From: ZC4RG30 sp049841155
GTDB lineage: Bacteria; Pseudomonadota; Gammaproteobacteria; Steroidobacterales; Steroidobacteraceae
Direction: 5' to 3'
Length of the DNA stretch: 64,000 nucleotides
Assembly: GCA_049841155.1 (NCBI GenBank)
Contig: JASGHI010000003.1
Location: forward strand, 1,550,001 to 1,614,000
The notes beneath the pieces are model-generated. The model was not told the origin of the DNA, ran no database searches, and saw nothing but the letters and a program-made list of their open reading frames with translations. Made by a program: the position numbers and the translations under genes. This document shows, one piece after another, positions 1-8,982 of the stretch; the first letter of the stretch is position 1, and each line of letters starts with the position of its first letter.

Positions 1-1191
1 CGCCCGCGGGAGCCCCACGAGATAATCCGCGATCTGGTGGCCGAGGCAAGGCTGCTGCTGCGCGACGTCCGCCTCGACTATGTCTTCACCGGCAAGGGAA
101 AGCAGGAGGTGTTGCGCGGACGGCCCATTGCCTTTGCGCTGTGGAGCGAAAGCCGGCGGGAATGGACCATCGCGCAGGTGGAAATCCCGCGCCCGCCGGT
201 CAAATGGAAGCCCGGCGGCAAGCCGCTGAAGTTCATCACGCGCACGCCCGGCCTCACGGCGGAGCACGTCAAAGGCACCGGTGCCGAACGCCTGATGTTC
301 GCGTTCTCGCGGGATGGCGAGCCTCTCAAGGTCTATGGAAGGAAGTTTCCGGTATTCGACAGCGCCCTGGTCAGGAAGAGGAACTGGAGGGCCGTCGCGG
401 AAACGGCGCAACCCATCGTCTACCTGCCCTTCACCGAGGACACCCTCGACCCGCAGTTCATCAACGGCGGCAAGGACTACCTGCTGTCCACCGCGCAACG
501 TGCGATCGAAGAACTGCGACGGGCGAACGCGCCTTCGGTGGCCTATCCCGGCGAGATGCTTGCCGACGTGGTGCCCGCCAGGGTGCTGGGCGCGCTTGCC
601 GTCATCGAGCAGACCGACGACACCGACTACCTGAAGAAGACCGACGCCTTCAACGAGGTGCTGAACCAGTACGGACTCAAGCGCGAGGAAGCCTACCGCT
701 ACAGCGTTTCCAGCGCTGCGGCCATCGGCCCCATGCAGTTCACCAACCGCAGGGGCAACGGCACCTATGCGCTGGTGGTGCGGCGCTGCCGGGAAGCGCG
801 GATCGATCCGGACTTCGAGCGCGGCGCCACCAACCTCCTGAACGCCATGAAGGCGGCCATCTGCCTGTTCGACATCGAGCTGTCGCAGATGAGTGCGGAT
901 ATCCGCAGCGCCTACCACGACAACCGCGAGGTGCTCGGCATCTTCCCGGTCGCCGCCTACAACGGCGGCCCCAGGAACGTCGCCAAGCTCAGTCGCGTGA
1001 TCAGGACCATGAAGGTGGATCTGGTGGACCTAAGGCCACCGGGAGAGCAGCCCGCCGACCGGCCGGTGCTCTGTCCCTGCCTGTGGAAGCAGGCCGGTGA
1101 AGCCGTGCTTCCGGTGTCGATCCCGCGCTACAACAACGAGAACCGCTGGTACATCGAAAAGTACCAGAGCATCCTCAGGGTATTCGATTGA
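1..1191 (+). CDS. Lytic transglycosylase-like (SLT-fold) protein, 5' truncated by window edge
   Basis: The reading frame is open from the first base; a GTG lies at 37 but there is no stop before it, so the true start is probably outside the window. About 396 residues are visible. The C-terminal half has lysozyme-like transglycosylase features: a Glu-rich stretch (KREEAY) followed by SSAAAIGPMQF and, about 90 residues later, AAYNGGPRNV, which match the 'AxGxMQ' and 'AYNGG' motifs of the SLT family that cleaves peptidoglycan glycan strands. The first ~190 residues match nothing I recognise. It ends 17 bp before a convergent gene. The fold family is fairly sure; the exact catalytic Glu and the export signal (off-window) cannot be confirmed. 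Confidence 0.7.
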   Translation, partial: RPREPHEIIRDLVAEARLLLRDVRLDYVFTGKGKQEVLRGRPIAFALWSESRREWTIAQVEIPRPPVKWKPGGKPLKFITRTPGLTAEHVKGTGAERLMFAFSRDGEPLKVYGRKFPVFDSALVRKRNWRAVAETAQPIVYLPFTEDTLDPQFINGGKDYLLSTAQRAIEELRRANAPSVAYPGEMLADVVPARVLGALAVIEQTDDTDYLKKTDAFNEVLNQYGLKREEAYRYSVSSAAAIGPMQFTNRRGNGTYALVVRRCREARIDPDFERGATNLLNAMKAAICLFDIELSQMSADIRSAYHDNREVLGIFPVAAYNGGPRNVAKLSRVIRTMKVDLVDLRPPGEQPADRPVLCPCLWKQAGEAVLPVSIPRYNNENRWYIEKYQSILRVFD

Positions 1192-1208
1192 GCGCCTGAA
1201 GCGGGGCC

Positions 1209-2072
1209 TCAGCCGCTCTGGCCGAGGCGTGCGAGCAGCCGCTGCACCTCGCCATCGCTGAGGCCGATGGCGGCGAGGTAGGCACGCGCACCGCCGTACT
1301 GGCGATCCAGCGCATCGAGGAATGCCTGCATGGCCTCCGGCGGCGAACCCATCAGGCCGGCGAGCTTCGGATTGCTCTTCACCATCTCCGCCATCTGCTC
1401 ATTGCTCTGCATCATCGGCTTGAGGTAACCCGCCGAGAGTGCATAGTTGTGCACGATGTCGTTGCGCGGCACGCCGGCCAGCTGCAACAGGATGGCAGCA
1501 ATCATGCCGGTGCGGTCCTTGCCCGCCGTGCAGTGGAACAGCACGGCGCCCTCCTGCTGTGCCGCCATGGCCGCGAACACCTGGCGGAACTGCGGCTGGT
1601 TCGCCGCCAGCGATTTCACGTACAGCTCGCCCAGCGACCCCGGCATGTTGGACATGTCGATCTTCTCGGCGCCCAGCAGCGAGATGCGCTGGTAGCCGAA
1701 GCGCTCATCGCGCGCCAGCAGGTCGGGCGACGAACCCTCCTCCTCGGCGGTGCGCAGATCCAGGTCCAGCCTCACGCCCGCAGCGAGCAGCGCATCGCGG
1801 TCGGCTGCCGTAAGGCGGCTCAGGTCTGCAGCGCGCACGAAGCTGGCGGCCGGAATGGGGCCGTTGCGGCCGCGCAGATTCGCGAAACTGCGCACATTGA
1901 GCGCCCCCTGCAGGGGAATCAGACGCTGGGCATCGGCCGCAACCGGAGCCGTGGCCGCCTGCGCTGCGGGCGCGCCCGACTGCCGGGCGGTCGGCGTGGC
2001 GCAACCGGCCATTGCCAGCGCGGCCAGCGCCAGACCTGCGAACGCAACGGCTCTGTCGTTGAACTTCTTCAT
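1209..2072 (-). CDS. Tyrosine-protein phosphatase family lipoprotein
   Basis: This 287-aa protein begins with a lipoprotein signal ending in AMAGCATP, so it is probably anchored to a periplasmic membrane face. The phosphatase P-loop HCTAGKDRTGM (CX5R with the KDR signature of the bacterial Y_phosphatase3 family) lies near residue 180. Members dephosphorylate phosphotyrosine or phosphoinositide substrates. The ATG has a good GAGGA ribosome site, and the gene starts 8 bp after the stop of the upstream TonB receptor gene, so the two are almost certainly co-transcribed. In context it may release phosphate from an organophosphate taken up or captured by that receptor; this role is inferred. Confidence 0.85.
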   Translation of the reverse strand: MKKFNDRAVAFAGLALAALAMAGCATPTARQSGAPAAQAATAPVAADAQRLIPLQGALNVRSFANLRGRNGPIPAASFVRAADLSRLTAADRDALLAAGVRLDLDLRTAEEEGSSPDLLARDERFGYQRISLLGAEKIDMSNMPGSLGELYVKSLAANQPQFRQVFAAMAAQQEGAVLFHCTAGKDRTGMIAAILLQLAGVPRNDIVHNYALSAGYLKPMMQSNEQMAEMVKSNPKLAGLMGSPPEAMQAFLDALDRQYGGARAYLAAIGLSDGEVQRLLARLGQSG

Positions 2073-2080
2073 GATCGTCC

Positions 2081-4342
2081 TCAGAAACGGATGACGGCTT
2101 CGAAGCCGAAGGTGCGCGGGTCGTTGAAGATGCCGTAGGTACCCAGCGACGAATTGACGCTCTTGTAGAACAGGTGCTGTTCATCCAGCAGGTTGCGCGA
2201 CCACAGCGCGAACTCGGCCGTGGCGCCGCCCAGCATGTTCACCGGCAGGTCGCCGAGCGCGATGCGCGAATTGACCACGAAGGAGCTGTCGGTCAGCGTC
2301 TGCTCGATTTCGCTGGTGTAGAAGCCATCCGACCAGTTGCCATCGACATGGAACCGCAGCACGCCGGAGCCGAACGCCATGCGGTAGTCGGCCGCGGCGC
2401 TGCCGGCCTTCTTCGGTGCGAACAGCGGCAATACCGACGCCAGAGGATTGCCGGCCACGTAGGGATTCGGCGCCTGCAGGGCATTGATGTCGGTCAGCGT
2501 GTAGTTGAGGCTCAGGACGAGGTTGGTCACCGGAGTGATGCTGAACTCCAGCTCCGCGCCGCGCGATTTGCCGTCGGTGCTGGCATTGGTGGTATCGGCC
2601 ACCGTGCGCACCGGCCCGCCCACTGCCAGCGGGAAGTAGAAGTCCATCTGCTTGCCCTTGATGACGGAGTCGAACAGCGCCAGGTTCAAACGCGCGCGAT
2701 TGCCCCAGAACTGGCTCTTCCACCCCAGCTCGAAGGCCGAGACTTCCTCGGGACCGAAGGCGCGGTAGCTGAGGGAGCGCGAATTGGCGCCGCCGGACTT
2801 GAAGCCGGTGCTCCACTTGGCGTACGCCATGGCCGAATCGCCGATGTTGTAGGCAAGGTTGACCATGGGATCGAAGCGGCCCCAGGAATCATCGAACGCC
2901 AGGCTCGACGGCGCGCCGTTGAGTATCGTCAGCTGGCCCTTCTTGTCGTCCTTGGTGTAGCGTCCGCCCACTGTCAGGTGCAGCCGGTCCAGCGCTGCCG
3001 GCGTCCACGTAGCCTGGCCGAACACACCCACGCTCTCGGTCCACGCATGGCTGGCACGGTCGACGGTGACCTGGCTCAGGTCCAGCGGCTCATAGCGCGG
3101 ATTGACGGTGTAGCCCGTGCCCGTGGCATTCCACAGGTTCGTCACCGGCGTCTGTGCATCGTCGCCGACGGATTCCTTGTAGTAGAAGGAACCGAGCACA
3201 TACTGCAGCTGGCTGGTGCGGCCTATCAGCTGCAATTCCTCGCTGTACTGGTGCTGGTAAACCTGCGCCAGGCTGTAGCGGCCAAAGGCGGCATTGGGCG
3301 AGAAGCTCGAGATGGCGTCGATGAAACCCTGGTCGAACTGTCCCTGTTTCAGATCGCGGTAGGAGCTGATGGACTTGAGCTTGATGTCATCGCTGAGCTG
3401 CCAGTCCAGCACCAGCAGGTGACCGCTGGTCCGGCCGACATTGTCGCGCTGGGCTCCGCCGAGGATGGACGAGCTGCGGCGCTCCGTCGACACGCCGGCA
3501 AGCTGCAGCGCACTGGCGTACGGGCCCGCCTGCAGCAGCTGGGCATGATAGGGCGTGGTGGCATCGTACGAATTGTCGTAGGCATAGGTTGCCTCGAAAC
3601 CATCCGCAGGCTGCCACAGCGCCGTGGCGCGCAGGCCGCGCTTGTCGTAGGAGTTGAAGTCCTCCTCGCCGGGCATGGGATTGCCCGTCGTTCCGCCACG
3701 CCGGTTCAGCAGGCCATCCACCTTGAAGCTGAAATCACCGATCCGCGGCAGATCCATGTGCACGGTGCTGCTGCGGCCATCGTAGTTGGAAACGCCGAGC
3801 CGGGTATCGAGGCGGAAGTCGCCGCTGGGCTTCTTGGTCACGATGCTGATGGCGCCGCCTTCGGTATTGCGCCCGAACAGCGTGCCCTGCGGACCCTTGA
3901 GCACTTCGATGCGCTCCACGTCGTACAACGCCGTGCCCAGCCCCTGCGCGCGGCCGAGGAACACGCCATCGACGTACACACCCACGCCCGCGTCACGGGC
4001 CGGCTGGTTGGCATCGCCGGAGGCGCCGATGCCGCGCATGCCGATGTTGAGGGCCGAGGAACGCGTGGCGAACGGCGCCACGCGCAGCGAAGGAATGGAG
4101 CCGTCCGCGAAGCTCGCGAGCGAAATTGCCTGGCGGTCCTGCAATGCATCGGCGGTCATCACCGAAACGGAGATCGGCGTGTCCTGCAGATTGGTCTCGC
4201 GCTTCTGCGCGCTCACCACGACTTCATCGAGCGTGAACGTCTCCTGCTCGCCCGGAGCTTCCGCTGGGGTCTGGGAGAAGGCGGGCGCGACGGCGACCGA
4301 CGACAGCGCGGCCAGCACGGCACGCGCGACAACATGATTCAT
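2081..4342 (-). CDS. TonB-dependent outer-membrane receptor (receptor A)
   Basis: 753 aa from the ATG at 4342; the frame is open further upstream, but this start is directly followed by a signal peptide ending in APAFSQ. A TonB-box-like segment (TFTLDEVVVSAQ, about residues 34-45) precedes the plug (NLQDTPISVSV to the GGAISI region, about 50-170) and a 22-strand-type barrel ending in the usual terminal Phe (VIRF). Such receptors import scarce ligands using TonB energy. It is followed after 8 bp by the tyrosine-phosphatase lipoprotein. A Pho-box-like repeat pair lies 53 bp upstream of the ATG, inside the end of the neighbouring phytase-like gene. Substrate unknown; a phosphorylated organic ligand is plausible. 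Confidence 0.9.
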   Translation of the reverse strand: MNHVVARAVLAALSSVAVAPAFSQTPAEAPGEQETFTLDEVVVSAQKRETNLQDTPISVSVMTADALQDRQAISLASFADGSIPSLRVAPFATRSSALNIGMRGIGASGDANQPARDAGVGVYVDGVFLGRAQGLGTALYDVERIEVLKGPQGTLFGRNTEGGAISIVTKKPSGDFRLDTRLGVSNYDGRSSTVHMDLPRIGDFSFKVDGLLNRRGGTTGNPMPGEEDFNSYDKRGLRATALWQPADGFEATYAYDNSYDATTPYHAQLLQAGPYASALQLAGVSTERRSSSILGGAQRDNVGRTSGHLLVLDWQLSDDIKLKSISSYRDLKQGQFDQGFIDAISSFSPNAAFGRYSLAQVYQHQYSEELQLIGRTSQLQYVLGSFYYKESVGDDAQTPVTNLWNATGTGYTVNPRYEPLDLSQVTVDRASHAWTESVGVFGQATWTPAALDRLHLTVGGRYTKDDKKGQLTILNGAPSSLAFDDSWGRFDPMVNLAYNIGDSAMAYAKWSTGFKSGGANSRSLSYRAFGPEEVSAFELGWKSQFWGNRARLNLALFDSVIKGKQMDFYFPLAVGGPVRTVADTTNASTDGKSRGAELEFSITPVTNLVLSLNYTLTDINALQAPNPYVAGNPLASVLPLFAPKKAGSAAADYRMAFGSGVLRFHVDGNWSDGFYTSEIEQTLTDSSFVVNSRIALGDLPVNMLGGATAEFALWSRNLLDEQHLFYKSVNSSLGTYGIFNDPRTFGFEAVIRF

Positions 4343-4394
4343 GGATTTTCCGTGGCAGTGGGAGTTGATCTGCCGCGCATACTGCAGAACAGCG

Positions 4395-4412
4395 GTTACA
4401 CGGTGATTACAG
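4395..4412 (-). promoter_or_regulatory. Pho-box-like direct repeat upstream of TonB receptor A
   Basis: On the minus strand the site reads CTGTAAT-CACC-GTGTAAC: two 7-bp repeats 11 bp apart, close to the PhoB-binding consensus CTGTNAT-N4-CTGTNAC. It lies 53 bp upstream of the receptor start, the same geometry as the site before the 13809 start. It overlaps the last codons of the preceding gene. Confidence 0.5.
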
Positions 4413-5855
4413 CCCGGCAGCCCGATGCGGCAGCGTGACGCGGTAGATGAGCACGCGGTTGTCGTTGTCGAACGCGGAATCGCAGGATTGTCCCGACATG
4501 CGGCAGTGGCGGGCGATGAAATCGTTGTCGTTGCCGACGAACAGGAAGTAGTCATCGGGGGCCTTGGGGTCCAGTGCCGGCACCAGATCCATGGCTTCCC
4601 ACTTCTCGGACAAGGTTCCGATGCCGAGGCCAAAGCGCGCCAGCTGCACCGGGTTCAGCAGATTGATGAACTCGACCCACTGCGCCGCGCGGATCTGCGG
4701 CCGCAGCGTGCTGGCATCGGGTTGCTGCAGCACCGGCTGCACGCCGGTCTCGTACTCGCTGCCGGCAAGATTGGTCGCATCGCGAGTGTCCACCAGCAGG
4801 ATGCTCTTGTAGACCACCGGGCCCTCGTCCGCTGCGCCGAGGCCGGCGCTGTCCCGGGAGAGCATCAGGAAGCGGTGATTGTCCAGCGCGCGGATCTCGC
4901 TCTGAGCCGCCGTGCGATCCGGCGCACCGCCATCACCGCTGCGGCGCCATGCCGGCAGCTGCACGACGTAGTGTTCCACCGGCGCAGCAGGCAAGGAGCC
5001 ATGCCGCAGATCGTAGACCAGCACCCGCGTATTGATGCGGCCGCTGGCATTGCCGCTGGCGCTGTCCTGCATCAGCGCGCTCTGCAGCATGACGAACAGC
5101 ACGCTGCCATCCGGCGACAACGACAGCCCTTCGACACCCTGGTTGTTGCGCCGGCCGGTCTGCGGCGGCGCCAGAGAACTGAAATCCGCATGACCATCGC
5201 GGCGCGGCGTTATGGCCGCGGGAGGCTGCAGCACGCCCTGCAGGCGGCCGCGCGCGTCGAAGCGATAGACATTGGCCGCGTACTCATCACCGACGTAGAA
5301 ACCGCCGTCGCGGGCGAACTGCAGCGCCTCGGCATCCAGCGACACCTTGCCCGCGCCCGGACCGCTTGCGGGCGACGGCAGATCGAGGCCACGCTGCACC
5401 AGGCTGCCCTGCCCCGGATCGGCGCCGGTGAATGGCTGTCCGCGAAAATCCCGCAGCCGCAGCCCGCCATCCGGCACGATGCTCAGATGGCCATCCTGCG
5501 GCGTGTAGCGGATGCGCAGGCGATGCAGCCGCGCACTGTAGTCATAGAACAATCCCGCCGCCGGATCGTTGCGGCCGCGGTCCGGCAGCGTCCACAGCAC
5601 GCCTTCGTAGTGCCCGCCGACCCGCCGCCAGCTGCGCACCTGCAGCGAGGAGAACGAACCCAGCGTATCGCCGAGGAAGTCCACCGTGCCGGCCGGCAGC
5701 TGCCCTGCTCCGACCAGACCCTGGTTGATGAAGGTCTGGCCGTTCAGGGTTACGCTCACGGCCGCCGGCGTGTGCTCCAGATGGGGCGCAGTGATGTCCT
5801 GCGCGCCCAGGGCCAGCGCGGGAAGCAGCCACAGCGCGGCCACCGGGCTGCGCAT
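4407..5855 (-). CDS. Esterase-like activity of phytase family protein (exported)
   Basis: 482 aa with a short signal peptide (LLPALALGAQ). The body matches the 'esterase-like activity of phytase' family: the segments TLPDRGRND, DAEALQFARDGGFYVGDEYAANVYRF, NNQGVEGLSLSPDG and a C-terminal FLFVGNDNDF are the repeated beta-propeller blades with Asp/Glu/Asn clusters expected for calcium and phosphate ester binding. The start ATG abuts the TGA of the upstream TonB receptor (TGAATG), so translation is coupled. Members are poorly characterised; they resemble alkaline phytases, which remove phosphates from inositol hexakisphosphate. Together with the receptor it may form a surface phytate or organophosphate system; the biochemical activity is inferred. 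Confidence 0.8.
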   Translation of the reverse strand: MRSPVAALWLLPALALGAQDITAPHLEHTPAAVSVTLNGQTFINQGLVGAGQLPAGTVDFLGDTLGSFSSLQVRSWRRVGGHYEGVLWTLPDRGRNDPAAGLFYDYSARLHRLRIRYTPQDGHLSIVPDGGLRLRDFRGQPFTGADPGQGSLVQRGLDLPSPASGPGAGKVSLDAEALQFARDGGFYVGDEYAANVYRFDARGRLQGVLQPPAAITPRRDGHADFSSLAPPQTGRRNNQGVEGLSLSPDGSVLFVMLQSALMQDSASGNASGRINTRVLVYDLRHGSLPAAPVEHYVVQLPAWRRSGDGGAPDRTAAQSEIRALDNHRFLMLSRDSAGLGAADEGPVVYKSILLVDTRDATNLAGSEYETGVQPVLQQPDASTLRPQIRAAQWVEFINLLNPVQLARFGLGIGTLSEKWEAMDLVPALDPKAPDDYFLFVGNDNDFIARHCRMSGQSCDSAFDNDNRVLIYRVTLPHRAAGL

Positions 5856-8150
5856 TCAGAACGCCAGGCTCAGTGTCGCGAACACCTGTCGCGGCGCCGC
5901 GCTGTGCAGCACGACAATCCGGCCGTTGGGGTCCACCGGCGCGAACACGCTGTTGTCCAGGTTCGCCACATAGCGCTTGTCGGCGAGGTTGCTGACGTTC
6001 ACCGCAAGCTTCGCGCTGCGCAGCACCGACAACGCGCCGAAGTCATAGCCCGCACCCAGATCGAAGGTGGTGTAACCGCCCACACCCTGATCGTTGGTGT
6101 AGGTGTAGTAGCGCCGGCCCGTGTACTTGCCCTGCAGTGAGGCGAACCAGCCCGCCTGCTTCAAGGTCAGCACGCTGGCAAACATCCTCTCCGGCGTATC
6201 CACCTGGTGCTTGCCCGCGGTCGCGTACCGTACGCCGTCCTGCGTGTAGTCGTCGTTGTAGGTCGACTTGTTGTACGAAGCCGAGTTGTACCAGGTCAGC
6301 CAGTGCAGCGGCTGCCACAGCAGCGCCAGCTCCATGCCCGTGCTGTCGACGCCGCCCACGTTGTAGAAACGGTTGCCGCAGCCGGGGCCATTGGGTTCAC
6401 GCGAATTGCAGGGGTTGTACTGCAGCAGGCGGTCCTCGAATTTCACCTTGTAGGCAGCCAGCGAACCCTGCAGGTCGCCCATCACCAGCCGATAACCGCC
6501 CTCGATGCTCCGCGAACGCTCGGGCTTCAGCGGCTCGCCCTGGGAATCCCACACGGCCTGGCTCACGGCCTGCGGCCCGAGCTTGAAGCCACCCTGGAAC
6601 ATGGCGATGTTCTCGGCATAGCTGGCGAAGAACTCGTGGCCCGGCGCCGCCTTGAAACGCAGGCCCAGCTGCGGCAGGAAACCATCCTTCGCCTGCAGCG
6701 AGCCGGTCGCGAACTGGCCGCTGGAACTCGGGGAGATCGGGGTCTTCGCAATGCCGGGCAGCGCCACGGCATCGGACTTCGAATCCGTGCTCTTGAAGCC
6801 GAAATCCACCGCCAGGCGATCATCCATCAGCCGCAGCGTGTCCTGCAGGTAGAACTGCGTGGTGCGCCACTTGGTCTGTTGCGCAAAGGTGCCACTGTCC
6901 GGCTGTCCTTCGAGGAAGCCATCGAGGCTGCGCGGCCCGGTCACGTTGGTGAAGTTGTAGCGCTCGGCGCTGCTGGTGTTGCCCTCATGCCAGAATCCGG
7001 CCTGCAGCTCATTGGCGCCGAGGGTCCAGCCCACGGTGAGGAGACCGCCGTCACGGTCGATGGCATACCGGGTGTCGCGCAGCACCAGCGGCAGCTGCTG
7101 CGGCGTGTTGCGGTTGGACCAGCCGTAGTTCCAGTTGTTGCCCGCTCCCTTGTCCTTGTGGCGGTACAGCTGCGCACGCAGGCTCACCGCGTCCACCGGC
7201 TTGAAGTCGGCGGCGACGTAGTACAGATCGTCGTTGCGCAGCACCTGGCCGCCGGTGAAGGCGCCATCGGAATAGGTGTCCGGACCGGAGTTGTCGCACA
7301 GCGCGGCATTGAGCGTGGAGGGATTGCAGTAGGCGCGTCCCAGCGCCTTGTCCCAGTCGGGCGCATAGCCGCCCCAGTCCCAGCCCAGGCGCGCGAGCGC
7401 CTCCTTGGACATGTAGAAGTCATTGGCCTGCGAGGTACGCGACACGTCCGCAAAGGCGGTCACGGCGCCGCGGTCAAAACGGTACAGCAGCTTGCCGTTG
7501 AGCTGCTTGCCGGTGGAATCGTTGTAGGCGGGCTGGTTCACGAACAGCTCCGACTTGCTGTACATGCCGGAAAGGTAGGCCGAGAAGCCGCCGTGGTCGC
7601 CCGTGTCCACGCGCACGAAGGTCCGCCGGTTGCTGTCGCTGCCAACACCCTGGCTGGCCCGGATCCCCAGCTCGCGCGCCGGATCGCTGCTGAAGTAGGT
7701 CACCGCACCACCCAGGTTGCTGGTGGAGGCGATACCCAGATTGCCGATTCCCATGGAAAGGTCGGCGCGGCCCAGATTCTCGCTGATCAGCGCGCGGCTG
7801 ATGGTCAGGCCGTTGTAGTTGTTGTAGGCGCCGTCGCCCAGCGGCATGCCGTCCAGCGTGTAACCCAGACGCGTGGTATTGAAGCCGCGCACGCTCATCG
7901 ACAGCGACTGCTCGTTCGCGCCCAGCGCATCCACCGACTGCGCGTTCACGCCCGGCATGTAGTTCAGCGCCTTCTGCACGCTGGCGCCGGCAGGCAGGGT
8001 CACCATGTTCTCGGGAAGCAGCGTCTGCACCTGGCGGGATTCGCCGCTGCCGATGATCTGCACTGCCTCGAGTTCGTCGACTTCAGCTGCCTGCACGGTT
8101 GCAGCCAGGGCAGACATTACGGCGAAAGCGACGAGGGATTTGTGCGGCAT
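5856..8150 (-). CDS. TonB-dependent outer-membrane receptor (receptor B)
   Basis: 764 aa from ATG 8150, chosen because AGAAGGA lies at ribosome-site distance and a clean signal peptide follows (MSALAATVQA). The plug includes LNYMPGVNAQSVDALG, SMSVRGFNTTRLGYTLDGMPLGDG and STSNLGGAVTYFSSDP (about residues 50-160); the barrel ends in SLAF. It is the first gene of a two-gene operon with the phytase-like protein, whose ATG directly follows its stop. A strong Pho-box-like repeat lies 81 bp upstream. The leader also contains one copy of a 105-bp repeat carrying a decayed receptor 3' end. Ligand unknown; phytate or a breakdown product fits the partner gene. Confidence 0.9.
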   Translation of the reverse strand: MPHKSLVAFAVMSALAATVQAAEVDELEAVQIIGSGESRQVQTLLPENMVTLPAGASVQKALNYMPGVNAQSVDALGANEQSLSMSVRGFNTTRLGYTLDGMPLGDGAYNNYNGLTISRALISENLGRADLSMGIGNLGIASTSNLGGAVTYFSSDPARELGIRASQGVGSDSNRRTFVRVDTGDHGGFSAYLSGMYSKSELFVNQPAYNDSTGKQLNGKLLYRFDRGAVTAFADVSRTSQANDFYMSKEALARLGWDWGGYAPDWDKALGRAYCNPSTLNAALCDNSGPDTYSDGAFTGGQVLRNDDLYYVAADFKPVDAVSLRAQLYRHKDKGAGNNWNYGWSNRNTPQQLPLVLRDTRYAIDRDGGLLTVGWTLGANELQAGFWHEGNTSSAERYNFTNVTGPRSLDGFLEGQPDSGTFAQQTKWRTTQFYLQDTLRLMDDRLAVDFGFKSTDSKSDAVALPGIAKTPISPSSSGQFATGSLQAKDGFLPQLGLRFKAAPGHEFFASYAENIAMFQGGFKLGPQAVSQAVWDSQGEPLKPERSRSIEGGYRLVMGDLQGSLAAYKVKFEDRLLQYNPCNSREPNGPGCGNRFYNVGGVDSTGMELALLWQPLHWLTWYNSASYNKSTYNDDYTQDGVRYATAGKHQVDTPERMFASVLTLKQAGWFASLQGKYTGRRYYTYTNDQGVGGYTTFDLGAGYDFGALSVLRSAKLAVNVSNLADKRYVANLDNSVFAPVDPNGRIVVLHSAAPRQVFATLSLAF

Positions 8151-8170
8151 CTGGATTTCCTTCTCTGGGA

Positions 8171-8275
8171 AGGTGCCAGCCATGAACAGGCGGCACCCGT
8201 TTGTCAGGGCCGCAACTATCCCAGCGCCGGGTTACAGAATTGCTACAGCGCCCGGAAACGGGTGCCGATCGAAGC
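8171..8275. repeat. Direct repeat copy A (receptor 3'-tail remnant plus Pho-box region)
   Basis: This segment aligns base for base, with scattered substitutions and one indel, to 9483-9586. Its right end (GAAACGGGTGCCGATCGAAG) is the minus-strand code for the SIGTRF terminus of TonB receptor C, but here no receptor gene is attached. Copy A lies upstream of receptor B and stops exactly at a perfect hairpin. The two copies bracket yip1 and gpx. Confidence 0.85.
8231..8248 (-). promoter_or_regulatory. Pho-box-like direct repeat upstream of TonB receptor B
   Basis: On the minus strand it reads CTGTAGC-AATT-CTGTAAC, a 7-4-7 repeat very close to the PhoB consensus, including the AT-rich spacer. 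It is 81 bp from the receptor start. It is the best match of the set. Confidence 0.6.
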
Positions 8276-8302
8276 GGCGGCCTTCGCGGGGCGAAGGCCG
8301 CC
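8276..8302. terminator. Perfect 12-bp hairpin at the end of the yip1-like gene
   Basis: GGCGGCCTTCGC, a GGG loop and GCGAAGGCCGCC pair perfectly. It lies 11 bp past the stop of the minus-strand Yip1-like gene and directly abuts repeat copy A. No T-tract follows on either strand, so intrinsic termination would be weak; it may protect the mRNA end or mark the junction. Confidence 0.5.
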
Positions 8303-8313
8303 AACTCGCCGCC

Positions 8314-8898
8314 TCACTGCACCAGGGGCGAATACGCCGCACTCACTCCCACCGCACGCGCGACGACGCTCAACAGCGACCCGACCACGATGCAGACCAG
8401 GATGGCCACCACGGTGTATGCCACGGCCTTCTCCTGTGGCGCTTTCATGGTATGCGGCAGCGACAAATACAGCAGATAGATGCTGTAGATCCCGCCGGCA
8501 AGCATGAGCAGCGTGCCCAGACCGGGGCCCAGCAGCCCGCCGATGCCGGCGAGCCACGCTGCCGTCCCTGCATAAGCCACCGACTTCAGGGCCTGGGTGT
8601 AGTCCTTGGCCGCGCCGAAGGTGGGCGCAAGCAGGTGGATGACCAGCGCAAACAGCGCCACACCCACGAGGCCGACCACGTACTGCGTGACGGCAGCACG
8701 CAGCAGCAAACCCGTGGACAGACGGAAGAAACCGTAGCTGCCGCCGACGAGCAGCATGGCCACCGGCGCAATTGCAGAAAGCAGCAGCACATAGGGCACA
8801 TACACCGAGCCGGGTGTGGCCGGCTCCGCGGCAATCACCGGCCACTCGGTCTTCGGCGTCTTGAGGATGTTGATCACGCGCTGGACGAGTTTGTTCAC
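8314..8898 (-). CDS. Yip1-family integral membrane protein
   Basis: 194 aa. The N-terminus has the family hallmark VQRVINILKTPKTEWPVIAAEPAT, followed by about five hydrophobic spans (roughly residues 35-55, 65-90, 110-130, 135-150, 160-180). Yip1-domain proteins are multi-pass inner-membrane proteins in bacteria, and their role is not known. It starts with GTG behind GAGGGAG. It is divergent from the glutathione peroxidase gene (84 bp between starts), and the pair sits between two direct repeats, so it looks like an insertion into the receptor cluster. Confidence 0.8.
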   Translation of the reverse strand: MNKLVQRVINILKTPKTEWPVIAAEPATPGSVYVPYVLLLSAIAPVAMLLVGGSYGFFRLSTGLLLRAAVTQYVVGLVGVALFALVIHLLAPTFGAAKDYTQALKSVAYAGTAAWLAGIGGLLGPGLGTLLMLAGGIYSIYLLYLSLPHTMKAPQEKAVAYTVVAILVCIVVGSLLSVVARAVGVSAAYSPLVQ

Positions 8899-8982
8899 GG
8901 GGCTCCCTCTGATTTTCTGTGCCGGCCGACGGCGAGACTATATGCTTTCATGGGCTACCGCACGGAGAATCCAGGAGAATTC

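Noticed and set aside
2174..4438. Long plus-strand reading frame (754 codons) opposite the TonB receptor
   Set aside because: Typical antisense shadow in GC-rich DNA; the minus-strand protein has a signal peptide, plug and barrel motifs, while this translation has no recognisable feature.
6207..8507. Long plus-strand reading frame opposite receptor B
   Set aside because: Shadow frame rich in Ala, Arg, His and Val; the receptor on the minus strand explains the region.
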